A DNA stretch of 64,000 bases from Holophagae bacterium (GTDB lineage: Bacteria > Acidobacteriota > Holophagae > Acanthopleuribacterales > Acanthopleuribacteraceae): contig JAUIFE010000005.1 in the NCBI GenBank assembly GCA_030429565.1, positions 372,001-436,000 on the forward strand, given 5' to 3'. Shown piece by piece: positions 54,283 to 63,200 of this stretch (its first letter is position 1; each line of letters opens with the position of its first letter). The notes beneath the pieces were generated by a model. That model was not told the origin of the DNA. It saw nothing but the letters and a program-made list of their open reading frames with translations, and did not search any database. Position numbers and translations under genes: made by a program.

Positions 54283-54324
54283 CGGCCAGGGTGGCCCGGC
54301 CAGGGTGGCCCGGCCAGGGTGGCC
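54283..54324. repeat. 14-bp tandem repeat, three exact copies
   Basis: The unit CGGCCAGGGTGGCC occurs at 54283-54296, 54297-54310 and 54311-54324 without a mismatch. Each unit holds GGCC near both ends, so the repeats can also fold on themselves. Confidence 0.9.
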
Positions 54325-54348
54325 AAAAGATAAAGCAGGTCCGATGGA

Positions 54349-54383
54349 AATACCAGGTTCTTGGGAGTTAAGGTCCTGGTATT
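54349..54383. repeat. 9-bp inverted repeat, possible RNA hairpin
   Basis: AATACCAGG (54349-54357) is complementary to CCTGGTATT (54375-54383); with one bulged A the stem can gain two more pairs. The loop is 17 nt. On the minus strand it lies beyond the last Clp-like gene, too far for a classic terminator. Confidence 0.55.
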
Positions 54384-54590
54384 CCCACGGGAAGGGAAGT
54401 TAGCCCGGTTCACGGCGCCAGGGTCCAAGGGGAGATGAGGACCTCATGCGTCGACGGGCTGGGTGGATCGCAAGGATCACAGGATCCACATCGAGCTATC
54501 GCAAGGTTGGTGCCAGGTCCTTTTGACGATGCGAGGCGAGTGATTTAGGGTGTTTTTGTTGGTTGGTGGTTATAGATTTGTGGTTTTTTA

Positions 54591-54638
54591 ACGGCCTGTT
54601 GACGCTTGTGGTGGAGACTGACGGCCGGTTGACACTTG
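54591..54638. repeat. Two 18-bp direct repeats with a 30-bp period
   Basis: Copies at 54591-54608 and 54621-54638 agree in 16 of 18 bases (core ACGGCC-GTTGAC-CTTG). Spaced repeats of this kind occur as transposase-binding sites near insertion-sequence ends, and TGTCA read on the minus strand at 54652 could be an outer end. No transposase gene is nearby, so at most this is a remnant. Confidence 0.5.
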
Positions 54639-54684
54639 CCCAAATAATGACACCTAGGCGTCGAAACAGTGACAGACAATGGGG

Positions 54685-56958
54685 TTAGGTTGATGTACCT
54701 GGTCGGCGATGCTGGACGGTAATTTCGTTGCTCTCCTGCGTGCATTCAAGGTGCAGGTTGGTGGCGGCGAGGTCGGGATGCGCCACCAAAAAGCGCGCTA
54801 TTGGATTGATGACGGCCTGCTCCACGGCACGTTTCAAAGGCCGGGCACCGTACCTGGCGTCATAACCCCGTTCGCATAGCCAGGCCGGCAAGTGTTCCGA
54901 CCACGACAGGGTGATACCGCGTTCGCGGATACCGTCGCGTTCGGCCATTTTGGCGAGGTGCATGGCTGCAATGCGGGCGACCGCTTCTTTACTCAAAGCT
55001 GGGAAGGGCACGATGTGGTCGATGCGGTTGACGAATTCGGGTCGGAAAAACTTCATGGCGGTTTGCAGGAAGGACGGCGCATTGCCGTCGCCGTAGCCGA
55101 CCGTGGCCGTGCGTTCCGTACCGATGTTGGAGGTCATCATGATGATGGTGCTGTTGAAATGGGTGGCGCGGCCGTAGCGGTCTTTGAGGCGGCCTTCGTC
55201 GAGTAGGCCGAGCAACATATCGAACACGTCCGGTGCCGCTTTCTCGATTTCATCGAAAAGGACCACGCTAAACGGATGGCGGCGCACCTGGTTCAACCAA
55301 TCGGCGCTGAGACCGTCGCTTTTCGACAGCAAGCGCCAAGACGAGCCGTGTTGGGCGTATTCGCTCATGTCGAGACGAATGAGGCGCTGGTTTTTGTCCT
55401 CGCCATGGCCGAACAAATAGGCGGCGGTTGCTTTGGCGCATTCGGTTTTACCGACGCCGGTGGGGCCGCACATGAGGAACACACCGAGCGGGCGCGCCGG
55501 ATCGTTGAGGCCGGCTTTAAAGGTGGTGATGACGTCGGCGACATGACGACAGGCGGCGTCTTGGGCGACGACGGATTGTTGCAGAGCGGCGTAAACCTCG
55601 GCCCAATCGAGCGGTTGGTGAATGTCCAGCAGTTGTTTGGGCAGGCCGGTTTTTTGCAGGAACAGGGTGACCGCGTCGGCGACGGTGACGGTGTCAGTTT
55701 CGCGACGGGCTTGCTGTTCAAACAGCTCGGCGAGGAAACGCACCGGCTCGGCGGGGAAGGGGTGGTAGGGCTTGAAACGTTGGAAAAGGTCGTCGACGGT
55801 TTGATCGAGCATCGAGGGGGGTGTGAAGCGGTGGCGTTCGGATTCAATCTGCAGGGCTTTGCGCATGATTTCAGCGCGTTGCGTCGCATCAAAGTCGGGC
55901 AGCGCAAGAATGTCGAACACATCGGCAAAGGCCGGCAGCAAGCGGCGGCAGGCTTGCAATTCTTCGGCGGTTGCTTCAACCACCAAACGCAGCTCACCTT
56001 GTTTGAGGTAAGGCAGTAAAAAAGCAGCGATGCTTTCACTCGGTTCTTCTGCACCGAGGCGAACGAGGTCAATGAGGCTGTCAAAACACAAGATACAGCG
56101 GTTCTCTTGGATTTGCTCGATGATTTGTTCGAGGCGCGCTTCCCATTCACCCAAATACTTCATGCCGGCGAGAATCCGGCCGGCGCGCGTCATCCAAAAT
56201 CGTGGGACCTGATTGTTTTCGCGGTTATCAGGGCGCGCGTTGCGTTTGATGGTGCGCGCAGCCTGAACCAAAACCGTGGTTTTTCCGCTGCCGGACGGCC
56301 CGAGCAGCAAGAGGCTGTTGGTATCTTGGTGAAAGCGTGTGACCAAGTCGGTGATAACAGCTTCACGGCACCAGGCATTGCCGTATTGGCGTTTGACATC
56401 GCGCGAATCCAAGTGGTCGGCGGTTTGGCTCAAAGCCTGCGGCAGCGGGGCGGTTTCATTGGAGGGGTCGATGGTTTGCTGGACCAAGATTTTGTCGAGT
56501 TCCACCTCGCCGGCCAAAAATAGGCGGCTGACTTGGGTTGGGTTGAAGGAGGCGAGGTGGGCCTGGACAGCGCGGGAAAGTGATGCGTGAAAATCCGCTT
56601 CTTTATCGTAAAAGAAGTGGAGATCGAGGATGGGAACAAAGGCGGTGGGTGTGTCGTAATAGACGGCCTTGACCACTGCTAGGCGTAACCGCAGCGTTTG
56701 GCCGGCGGGAATCGCCATATTGCGATGTGGGTAACCGGGACGAACGGTAACCGCTTCAAACAGCAGTTGCGGGTCTTCCAGTTCTTCATGGTATTCGCCC
56801 GTTTTCACCGCATGGCGGGCGGCATCCTGCAACTGGGTTTTGGCTTTGCGTTTGGCGTCGGCGTAGGCCACCAAGTTCCCGTCGGGCTGCAGCAAATAAG
56901 CAACAATGCGGTTGGCGGCATGGCGGTAGTAGACGACCGGAATGCGCATCGTACTCAT
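54685..56958 (-). CDS. Clp/Hsp100-like double-AAA protein, shortest of three, 757 aa
   Basis: The N-terminal region (1 to about 185) is unrecognised and resembles in layout those of the two upstream proteins. D1 has Walker A LLLLGPSGSGKTT (Lys 226), pore-loop-like GMKYLGEWEARL and a Walker B reading CFDSL, in which the catalytic Glu is Ser 294. D2 is intact: CGPTGVGKTE (Lys 504), LFDEIEKA (Asp 569, Glu 570), RPEFVNRID (arginine finger) and YGARPLKR (sensor 2). There is no ClpB-type middle coiled coil and no C-terminal extension. ATG 56958 overlaps the upstream stop (ATGA) and follows AAGGAG. It should be a protein unfoldase subunit in the cytoplasm; substrate unknown. Confidence 0.85.
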   Translation of the reverse strand: MSTMRIPVVYYRHAANRIVAYLLQPDGNLVAYADAKRKAKTQLQDAARHAVKTGEYHEELEDPQLLFEAVTVRPGYPHRNMAIPAGQTLRLRLAVVKAVYYDTPTAFVPILDLHFFYDKEADFHASLSRAVQAHLASFNPTQVSRLFLAGEVELDKILVQQTIDPSNETAPLPQALSQTADHLDSRDVKRQYGNAWCREAVITDLVTRFHQDTNSLLLLGPSGSGKTTVLVQAARTIKRNARPDNRENNQVPRFWMTRAGRILAGMKYLGEWEARLEQIIEQIQENRCILCFDSLIDLVRLGAEEPSESIAAFLLPYLKQGELRLVVEATAEELQACRRLLPAFADVFDILALPDFDATQRAEIMRKALQIESERHRFTPPSMLDQTVDDLFQRFKPYHPFPAEPVRFLAELFEQQARRETDTVTVADAVTLFLQKTGLPKQLLDIHQPLDWAEVYAALQQSVVAQDAACRHVADVITTFKAGLNDPARPLGVFLMCGPTGVGKTECAKATAAYLFGHGEDKNQRLIRLDMSEYAQHGSSWRLLSKSDGLSADWLNQVRRHPFSVVLFDEIEKAAPDVFDMLLGLLDEGRLKDRYGRATHFNSTIIMMTSNIGTERTATVGYGDGNAPSFLQTAMKFFRPEFVNRIDHIVPFPALSKEAVARIAAMHLAKMAERDGIRERGITLSWSEHLPAWLCERGYDARYGARPLKRAVEQAVINPIARFLVAHPDLAATNLHLECTQESNEITVQHRRPGTST

Positions 56959-59900
56959 GGCTGAACTCCTTGGATACGGCTGACCATGGCCAGTTTAAGG
57001 GCGCGGATTATAAAGGTTTTGCCAGGGTTGGTTTTGACCGTGGTCATGAGACCGGTGGTGCCACTGAGCACCAGTTCATTGCTGTAGAAGCGAATGATCG
57101 GTGGTGTTGCGTTCGCTGCAGCGCCGGCGTTGCCGTGCGACAATAAGCGGTCCAGCAGGATTTCGTGGGCGCAAAACCACATGTCCTTAATCCAGCTCGT
57201 GACGTCGGAAACGGCCGGCGGTACCGGTATGGCGCGAATCAGCGAATAATGTTCACCCCGTTCACTAAAATGAACATGGATCCCGTCTTCGAGCGCCGCC
57301 CAGTGTTGGGCGTGCGGGCCTTCTAGCAGAAGCGTTGTCAGATCGCGTGATTGGGCGTCGGGTAAGTAGGAAACGTTCATACTCGGCAATGCGGCAAAGC
57401 CGTCTTTGTCGCCGAATCCCAGGGGTAAGTATTGCGGCGACTCCGTGCCGGTTAACGGCGTTCCGAGCAACAGGCAGCGCTCCTGTTCGGGTTGCCGGGG
57501 CAGCGCCAGAAAACACTTCAAGAGGGCGGTTGCTTCTAGGAACCGGCGCCGACGGGTGGTGCGTCGGTAATGAAGTGGGTCACCGATGGTGCGGTGCGCG
57601 TTCATCCAGGTGTGCATTTGGTCGGCGCAGTCACGCGCTTCTAAAAGGTCGTTTCCTTGTAAGTGATTGGGAAGCAGGACGATTTGTTGGTGGTCTTGCG
57701 GAATCGGCCGCGACAGGTAGGCGCGCTTCGGCGAACTGGTGGGTTCGCGCAAATCGGCTTCGATTTCGGTGACCTCGTCAAAACGACGCCGGCAATCGAG
57801 CAGCAATTCGCGCAGGCAGAAGTACATGATTGTGTCAGGGCTGTCGTCGCCGAATGATAAACCGTCGGTCGGTTCAAGCGCATCAATGCGCGTGGCCAAA
57901 GCTTCCAAGTCGCGGTGGGCGGCGTCGCTATCGAGATTGCCACTCAGGTCAAAGGGTGGGGTGCGGCGTGGTGCGGCCTTGAGGCTAAAGCTTTGCAGGT
58001 GGGCGTCGGCATTGCCGTCGGACCCAATGCGTAACATCAGGGGGGCACCCGGCGATTTGGTGCTGAGGATGCGGCCGAGTGGCACCGCCAATCTGCGTTC
58101 GACGGTGCGCTTCAGGGCGCGCGCGCCGAGGCTGGGCTGGTAACCTTCCCGCGCCAGGTCATCGAGAAACGAAGGGTTGAGCGTGACGATACAGCGGCGG
58201 CGGCGCAAACCGTCGCGCTGTAACAAACGTTCGATTTGCAGTTCGGCGATGGCGTGCATGTGTTCGCGTTGCAGCGCTTGAAACGGCACAATGGCATCGA
58301 ATCGGTTGTAGAATTCGGGTCGGAAAAACTGGCGTGCGGCGCCGCGGTAAACGGCCTCCGTGCCGCGTTGTTCGCCAAAGCCCAGGCTGCCACCGGCTTC
58401 GCGCGCACCCAAGTTCGAGGTCAGGATGATGATCGTGTTGCGGAAATCGACCGTAAAACCGCCGGCATCGGTCAAGCGTGCCTCACCGAGTACTTGTAAC
58501 AGCAGGTCGTATACCGAGGGATCGGCTTTTTCGATTTCGTCGAACAACACCACTGAAAACGGGTTTTGTCGCACCGCTTGCGTCAACAAGCCGTTGGGGT
58601 GGCGGAAATCGCCGACCAGGCGTGCGGCCGCATCGACATTGTTGTATTCGTTCATGTCAAAACGCAGCAAACGCGTTTCGTCGCCGTAGAGGTAGCCGGC
58701 CGTCGCTTTGGCGAGCTGGGTTTTACCGACGCCGGTCGGTCCCAGGAAGAGCAAACTGCCGAAGGGTTTACCGGGATCGTTGAGCCGCGTTTTGGCGCGC
58801 AAGATGATATCGGTGACGGCGCTGACGGCGTTGTCCTGGCCTATGACTTGCGCGGCTAATGCCTTTTCAATGTCTTCGCGCGGCAGGCTTGCTTCTTGGT
58901 CGAGAAAGGCGAGGTTGAGGCCGCTTTTGGCCTGAAAACAGAGGTTGACCTGCCTTTCGCGCACCCAATTGCCGGCATATTTTTGGCTCAGTAGGGTCAA
59001 AAGTGTCACGCCGCGGCCGGGAAAGACGCGATTCCCCTCGAAGCGTTTGGTCAGGCGAATGACATGCTGTACCGAACCTGGTTCAAAGATGATCGACGAC
59101 TGTTGTTCGAGCGCGCGCACCGAACTGAATAACACACCGAAGGTACGGCGCAGGTCCGGCTCTTCCAGCCGAATGATTTGAAAGAGTTCACAAAAGCCGC
59201 GATCCCATTCCTGCAATTTCCGCCATTGGGAAGGGGTGGTTTCCGCGATAAACGAAAGGCTGCGTTCCTCTAAAAAGGTTTTGAGCACCAAGGCGGCGTT
59301 GAGGTCACTTTGCGCCGAGAGACCGGCGCGGAACAAGCCGGCCAAATCGTCGCAAACATAGGTGTGCTGATGTTTCTGCATGTGTTTCACAATTGATAGC
59401 AGCCGCTTTTCCCACTGGCCGACATAGGACATGCCGCTAATCAAACGTTGCGGGGCAATGTGCCATACTTGTTGTTTGCTTTTATCTTTGTTGGGCGGCC
59501 GCTCGGCCACCCATTGCCGCACCAATTGCGACTTACCGACGCCCGGCGGACCAATGATCAGTAGCGGCGTGTGGTTTTTAACGGCGCAAAAGGTTTGCAG
59601 CTTTTGCAGCGCGGCCGGATGGCAATAGGGACGCGGCTGCTCGCGTTTTTCCCAATTCAAGCAGGTCCCGACTTTGTTGAGCTCTTCGGCGCCGCTTTTC
59701 ACTTGGTCGCTGCTTAGGGCGATGCGTTCATCCTTGGCTTTTGCCGGTGCCTGGCGGTTGCTCGTCACCGTCAGGTCAAGCATTTTGATCCATTCCTGGC
59801 CGCGCGGTTTGAGCGACGCTAAGTCCGAAATCAACCCTTCTTTTTCCCGTTGCCGCAGGTGCCCGGTCAGCGCCTTTGTCGCCTCCTGCTCAAGCAGGCT

Positions 59901-60266
59901 GTCCTTGGGCAGGATGAACCACAACTTGGGGAAGGCCGGCAGCATGGCGACTTGGTGGTCGAGATGCTGAAATAAAACGACCAGCGCGTTGATTTTTAGT
60001 GAACCCAACTTGAGCTCGATGCGCAGGTTAAGCGGCTGTGTTCTTAGGATCGGTGAGAAGGTATCCAGGTGGAAATCTTTGTGGCAGAAGCGACGTGCTT
60101 GCCGGTTGTATTCCTTGTAAAGGTCGCGTCGCAAGCGATCCATCACGCCTGCATAGGTTGCGTGGCGCGCGAAAGCCTGACGGCCAAACAAGGTGCCCGC
60201 TTCATGCCAATCAGGTCGACCACTTTCACTGCAGCGAACCACATAGATGGGAATCGATAAGTTCAT
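56955..60266 (-). CDS. Clp/Hsp100-like double-AAA protein with long C-terminal extension, 1103 aa
   Basis: N-terminal region 1 to about 200. D1: LLIIGPPGVGKSQ (Lys 245), GMSYVGQWEKRL and Walker B YVCDDLAG (second acidic residue Asp instead of Glu). D2: FLGPTGVGKTQ (Lys 515), LFDEIEKA (Asp 576, Glu 577), RPEFYNRFD and LGARALKR. Between Walker B and the arginine finger, GGSLGFGEQ (LGF at 628-630) stands where ClpA/ClpC/ClpX carry their [LIV]-G-[FL] ClpP-binding tripeptide. About 350 residues after D2 form an unrecognised domain. Overlaps with both neighbours (ATGA) show translational coupling. GGAGG precedes the ATG. Confidence 0.85.
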   Translation of the reverse strand: MNLSIPIYVVRCSESGRPDWHEAGTLFGRQAFARHATYAGVMDRLRRDLYKEYNRQARRFCHKDFHLDTFSPILRTQPLNLRIELKLGSLKINALVVLFQHLDHQVAMLPAFPKLWFILPKDSLLEQEATKALTGHLRQREKEGLISDLASLKPRGQEWIKMLDLTVTSNRQAPAKAKDERIALSSDQVKSGAEELNKVGTCLNWEKREQPRPYCHPAALQKLQTFCAVKNHTPLLIIGPPGVGKSQLVRQWVAERPPNKDKSKQQVWHIAPQRLISGMSYVGQWEKRLLSIVKHMQKHQHTYVCDDLAGLFRAGLSAQSDLNAALVLKTFLEERSLSFIAETTPSQWRKLQEWDRGFCELFQIIRLEEPDLRRTFGVLFSSVRALEQQSSIIFEPGSVQHVIRLTKRFEGNRVFPGRGVTLLTLLSQKYAGNWVRERQVNLCFQAKSGLNLAFLDQEASLPREDIEKALAAQVIGQDNAVSAVTDIILRAKTRLNDPGKPFGSLLFLGPTGVGKTQLAKATAGYLYGDETRLLRFDMNEYNNVDAAARLVGDFRHPNGLLTQAVRQNPFSVVLFDEIEKADPSVYDLLLQVLGEARLTDAGGFTVDFRNTIIILTSNLGAREAGGSLGFGEQRGTEAVYRGAARQFFRPEFYNRFDAIVPFQALQREHMHAIAELQIERLLQRDGLRRRRCIVTLNPSFLDDLAREGYQPSLGARALKRTVERRLAVPLGRILSTKSPGAPLMLRIGSDGNADAHLQSFSLKAAPRRTPPFDLSGNLDSDAAHRDLEALATRIDALEPTDGLSFGDDSPDTIMYFCLRELLLDCRRRFDEVTEIEADLREPTSSPKRAYLSRPIPQDHQQIVLLPNHLQGNDLLEARDCADQMHTWMNAHRTIGDPLHYRRTTRRRRFLEATALLKCFLALPRQPEQERCLLLGTPLTGTESPQYLPLGFGDKDGFAALPSMNVSYLPDAQSRDLTTLLLEGPHAQHWAALEDGIHVHFSERGEHYSLIRAIPVPPAVSDVTSWIKDMWFCAHEILLDRLLSHGNAGAAANATPPIIRFYSNELVLSGTTGLMTTVKTNPGKTFIIRALKLAMVSRIQGVQP

Positions 60267-63200
60267 GGTTCAAATACCTCCGCCAGGGTCTCCAACAACC
60301 AAATACGGTGCAGGGTTGTTAGGGCCTCTGACCAGTTGGCGATTTTCCTTATTGTCACTTGGGGTAGATCCCGATCTTGAATGACACCGTATTTGGTCAG
60401 GTAGTTGCGACGAACAGGTCGGATTTTGGGGGGCGGGCCGACCACGCCTTCCGGCGGTGTGTAATCGACGACTTTCTTGCGCGACCCGTCGACGCGGACA
60501 AAATTTTCGTCTTCATCCCAAATGTGGTAATTGCTTTCTCCCGCGAACCAAATGCCGGCGTTGGGGCCGTCGATCTCGAGTGCCAAGCCGTGGATGGGAT
60601 CGGGGTGCTCGGCAAGCAAGCGCGCAAATGTGGCTTCATCGCCGACGCTCACATCGGCCTGGGGCCGGCGCAGGAAGATATTTCGTTCTGCCAGAGCCGA
60701 CCTGCGTTTGGACTGCTCGCCGCTCGCCGATTTTTTTCCTTCCGCCGCGGGGGTCGCCGGCTGTGTGACGTCGCTCTTTTGGAACGCGCTCGTTGGGTTC
60801 TGTTCCTTGGTAAAGTACAGCGTCACCGCCACCTTCATACCCGCTGAAAAACAGGCGGCAACATAAATCCCGGCCATTTTTTCAATTAGATCCCGTTTCG
60901 GTCCAAACAGGCCCAGCACCATGTGATCGGGCTCTTTGATTTGATAGCGATAGAAGGTGATCAGTTGCGCAAGGAACCTTTCCTTAAACTGGGGCAGGGT
61001 ACCGTGCTTGGGTTGGGGTTCAACGGGGAAGCCGTGCCATTTTTCCTGACAATAATCCTCGAATTCTCTGAGGTCGTTTAAGAAGCGGTCGAGGTTTTGC
61101 AATTGGCCTGTGATGAGCTGGATCTGCTGGTGCAACTCGGCGCGGTCCCAAAGGGGTTTGGTTTTGGGGTTCTTGGCGACGGCTTTCAGGTGGCGTTGCA
61201 AGCGGTAGTTGAGGCTTTCCAGACGGCCGCGAACGCGCTCAATTTGGGGGCTTAGCGCCATCGCCTCGGCTTGACGGCGTAAGCCGCGGATCTGGGAAAG
61301 GAACCCCACTGTAACCCCGGCGGCAGCATTGTCTTTCATTTGTGTCTTGAGCGGCACATCGCCGATGACGACGCCGTCCGGCCCCATCTCGGCTGTGAAA
61401 CCGGCGATCCCCTTGAGGTCGCCGCGTGCCATGCGTGCCGCTAAGGGCAACGCCAGGTGTTGGTCGACCGCGCGTTTGAGTGCCCGTGCACCCAACTTGG
61501 CGTCGTATCCTTTGTCGATCAGGGTGTCGACCACCGCTTCATCCACTGTCAAACTGAGATCGTTTTCACTGAGGCCCGCGCGTCGTTTGAGTTTGGCCAA
61601 TTCGAGTTGGGTCACCGCCGCGATATCGTCGCGGCTTAGTCCGTGGAAGGGCACTATGACATCAATGCGGTTATAAATTTCCGGACGTAGGAAGCGGCGC
61701 ACCTCGTGGGTAAAATGTTGTTGGGCCGGGTCTTTGTGGCCGCTGTCGCCGACCATGGCGATGCGGCCGCGATCAAAGCGTTCCGCGCCCAGGTTGCTGG
61801 TCATGATAATAACGGTGTTGTCAAAGCGCGCCGTGCGGCCGTAATCGTCGGTTAAGCGCGCATCGCCGAGGATTTGTAGCAACAAATCGAAAAATTGGGG
61901 GTGGGCCTTCTCGAATTCGTCAAAAACGACCAATGAAAAAGGCTGTTCGCGCACCAGGGCTGTTAGCAGGCCGGCTTCTTTGGCGTCGCCCGCCAGCAGG
62001 CGACGGACCCCGATTTCGTCGGCGTACTCGCTCATGTCGAAGCGGGTTAGGCGGTCCTCGTCGCCGAACAAGCGTTTGGCCAGCGCCTTGGCCGATTCCG
62101 TTTTGCCGACGCCGGTGGGTCCGATGAATAACAGCGAACAAATCGGTCGGCCTGGCTGCGTCAGTCGTGCTTTGACGGTGGCCAACATGTCGACCATGTG
62201 CCCGATGGCGCGGTGTTGGCCGATAATGGCGCTTTCAAAGAAGGCGCGCGTTTCCGACAGCGACATGGGCAACTTGCGGTCGAGAATAAAAGGAGGCAGG
62301 CCGCTCACCTGGCTAAAGCGCTCTATGATGTGGCCTTCCTCGATTTTTTCGCCGCGTGCCGTTTCCAGGCATAGGTTGTCGAGGAAACGCATGAGCGGTC
62401 CCGGTTGGGCCGAGTAGGCCGCAAAACGGCCAAACAACTTGACCAGCATCCTGCGCGCCGCCGGGGTAATCGTCAGCCCAAAGCGTTTTTGCCGAAAATC
62501 GGCGGCCGCCTCGAGGATCGCCTGGGTTTGGCCCGCATCGGGTTCGTCGATGTCGATGCGCTCAAACGCCTGCAGCAAGTTCGGCTCTTTCTTTTCCAAC
62601 AACAGGTAGTGTTCCGACGTGCACTCGCAAATCACCGCCAGGCGCCCAGAGGCAATGTGCGGCCGCAGAAAGGCGGCGATGCCTTGCTGCACGCTCACAC
62701 TCTGACCCACGTTGCTCAATTCAAACAGCGAGCCCAGCAGCAACACGTAGTTTTTGCTCGCCGCCGCCTCAATCATTTCGTTGACCACCTCTTGCCATTC
62801 GCCGAAGCCGCTGCGTCCCGCAATCAAACGCGCACCGTTGGTTTCGAAAAACTTGAAGCGGGCGAACCCCTTCGCCGTTTGCCGTTGAATCATTTCGCGT
62901 ACAATCGCACTTTTTCCCACACCCGACGGCCCGACCAACAAAATACCGCAGCGGTTTGTGCGCAACAGCGCATCGCCAATGCGTTGGATTTCGGCGTCGC
63001 GGCCAAAGGTCGGCAGCGCGTTTTTGTCGCGCTCCAGCCGGCGTGCATTCCCTTCAACCGGGCACTTCTTTTGGGCCTGCTCGCCTTTGAGGCGAGCCAA
63101 GGTGCTGGGAAAATCCAATTCGATATTCAGATGATCAAGCGTCACCTCTTGGCTCTGGCTTTCCGCCACTAATTGCTGCAAATCTCGGCTTGCACCGATG

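Larger units (their letters stand above)
54163..54684. other. 522-bp repeat-rich noncoding region
   Basis: It lies downstream of the Clp-like operon and upstream of the small membrane-protein gene. It contains a 14-bp tandem repeat (three exact copies), several inverted repeats (54349-54383, 54435-54447, 54463-54489) and two 18-bp direct repeats with a 30-bp period. No coding frame is supported. Confidence 0.65.

Noticed and set aside
54283..54324. CRISPR array
   Set aside because: The 14-bp units are directly adjacent without spacers; it is a simple tandem repeat.
55276..56019. 247-codon plus-strand frame inside the Clp-like gene
   Set aside because: It is antisense to the D2 and D1 motifs and has no ribosome-binding site or family pattern.
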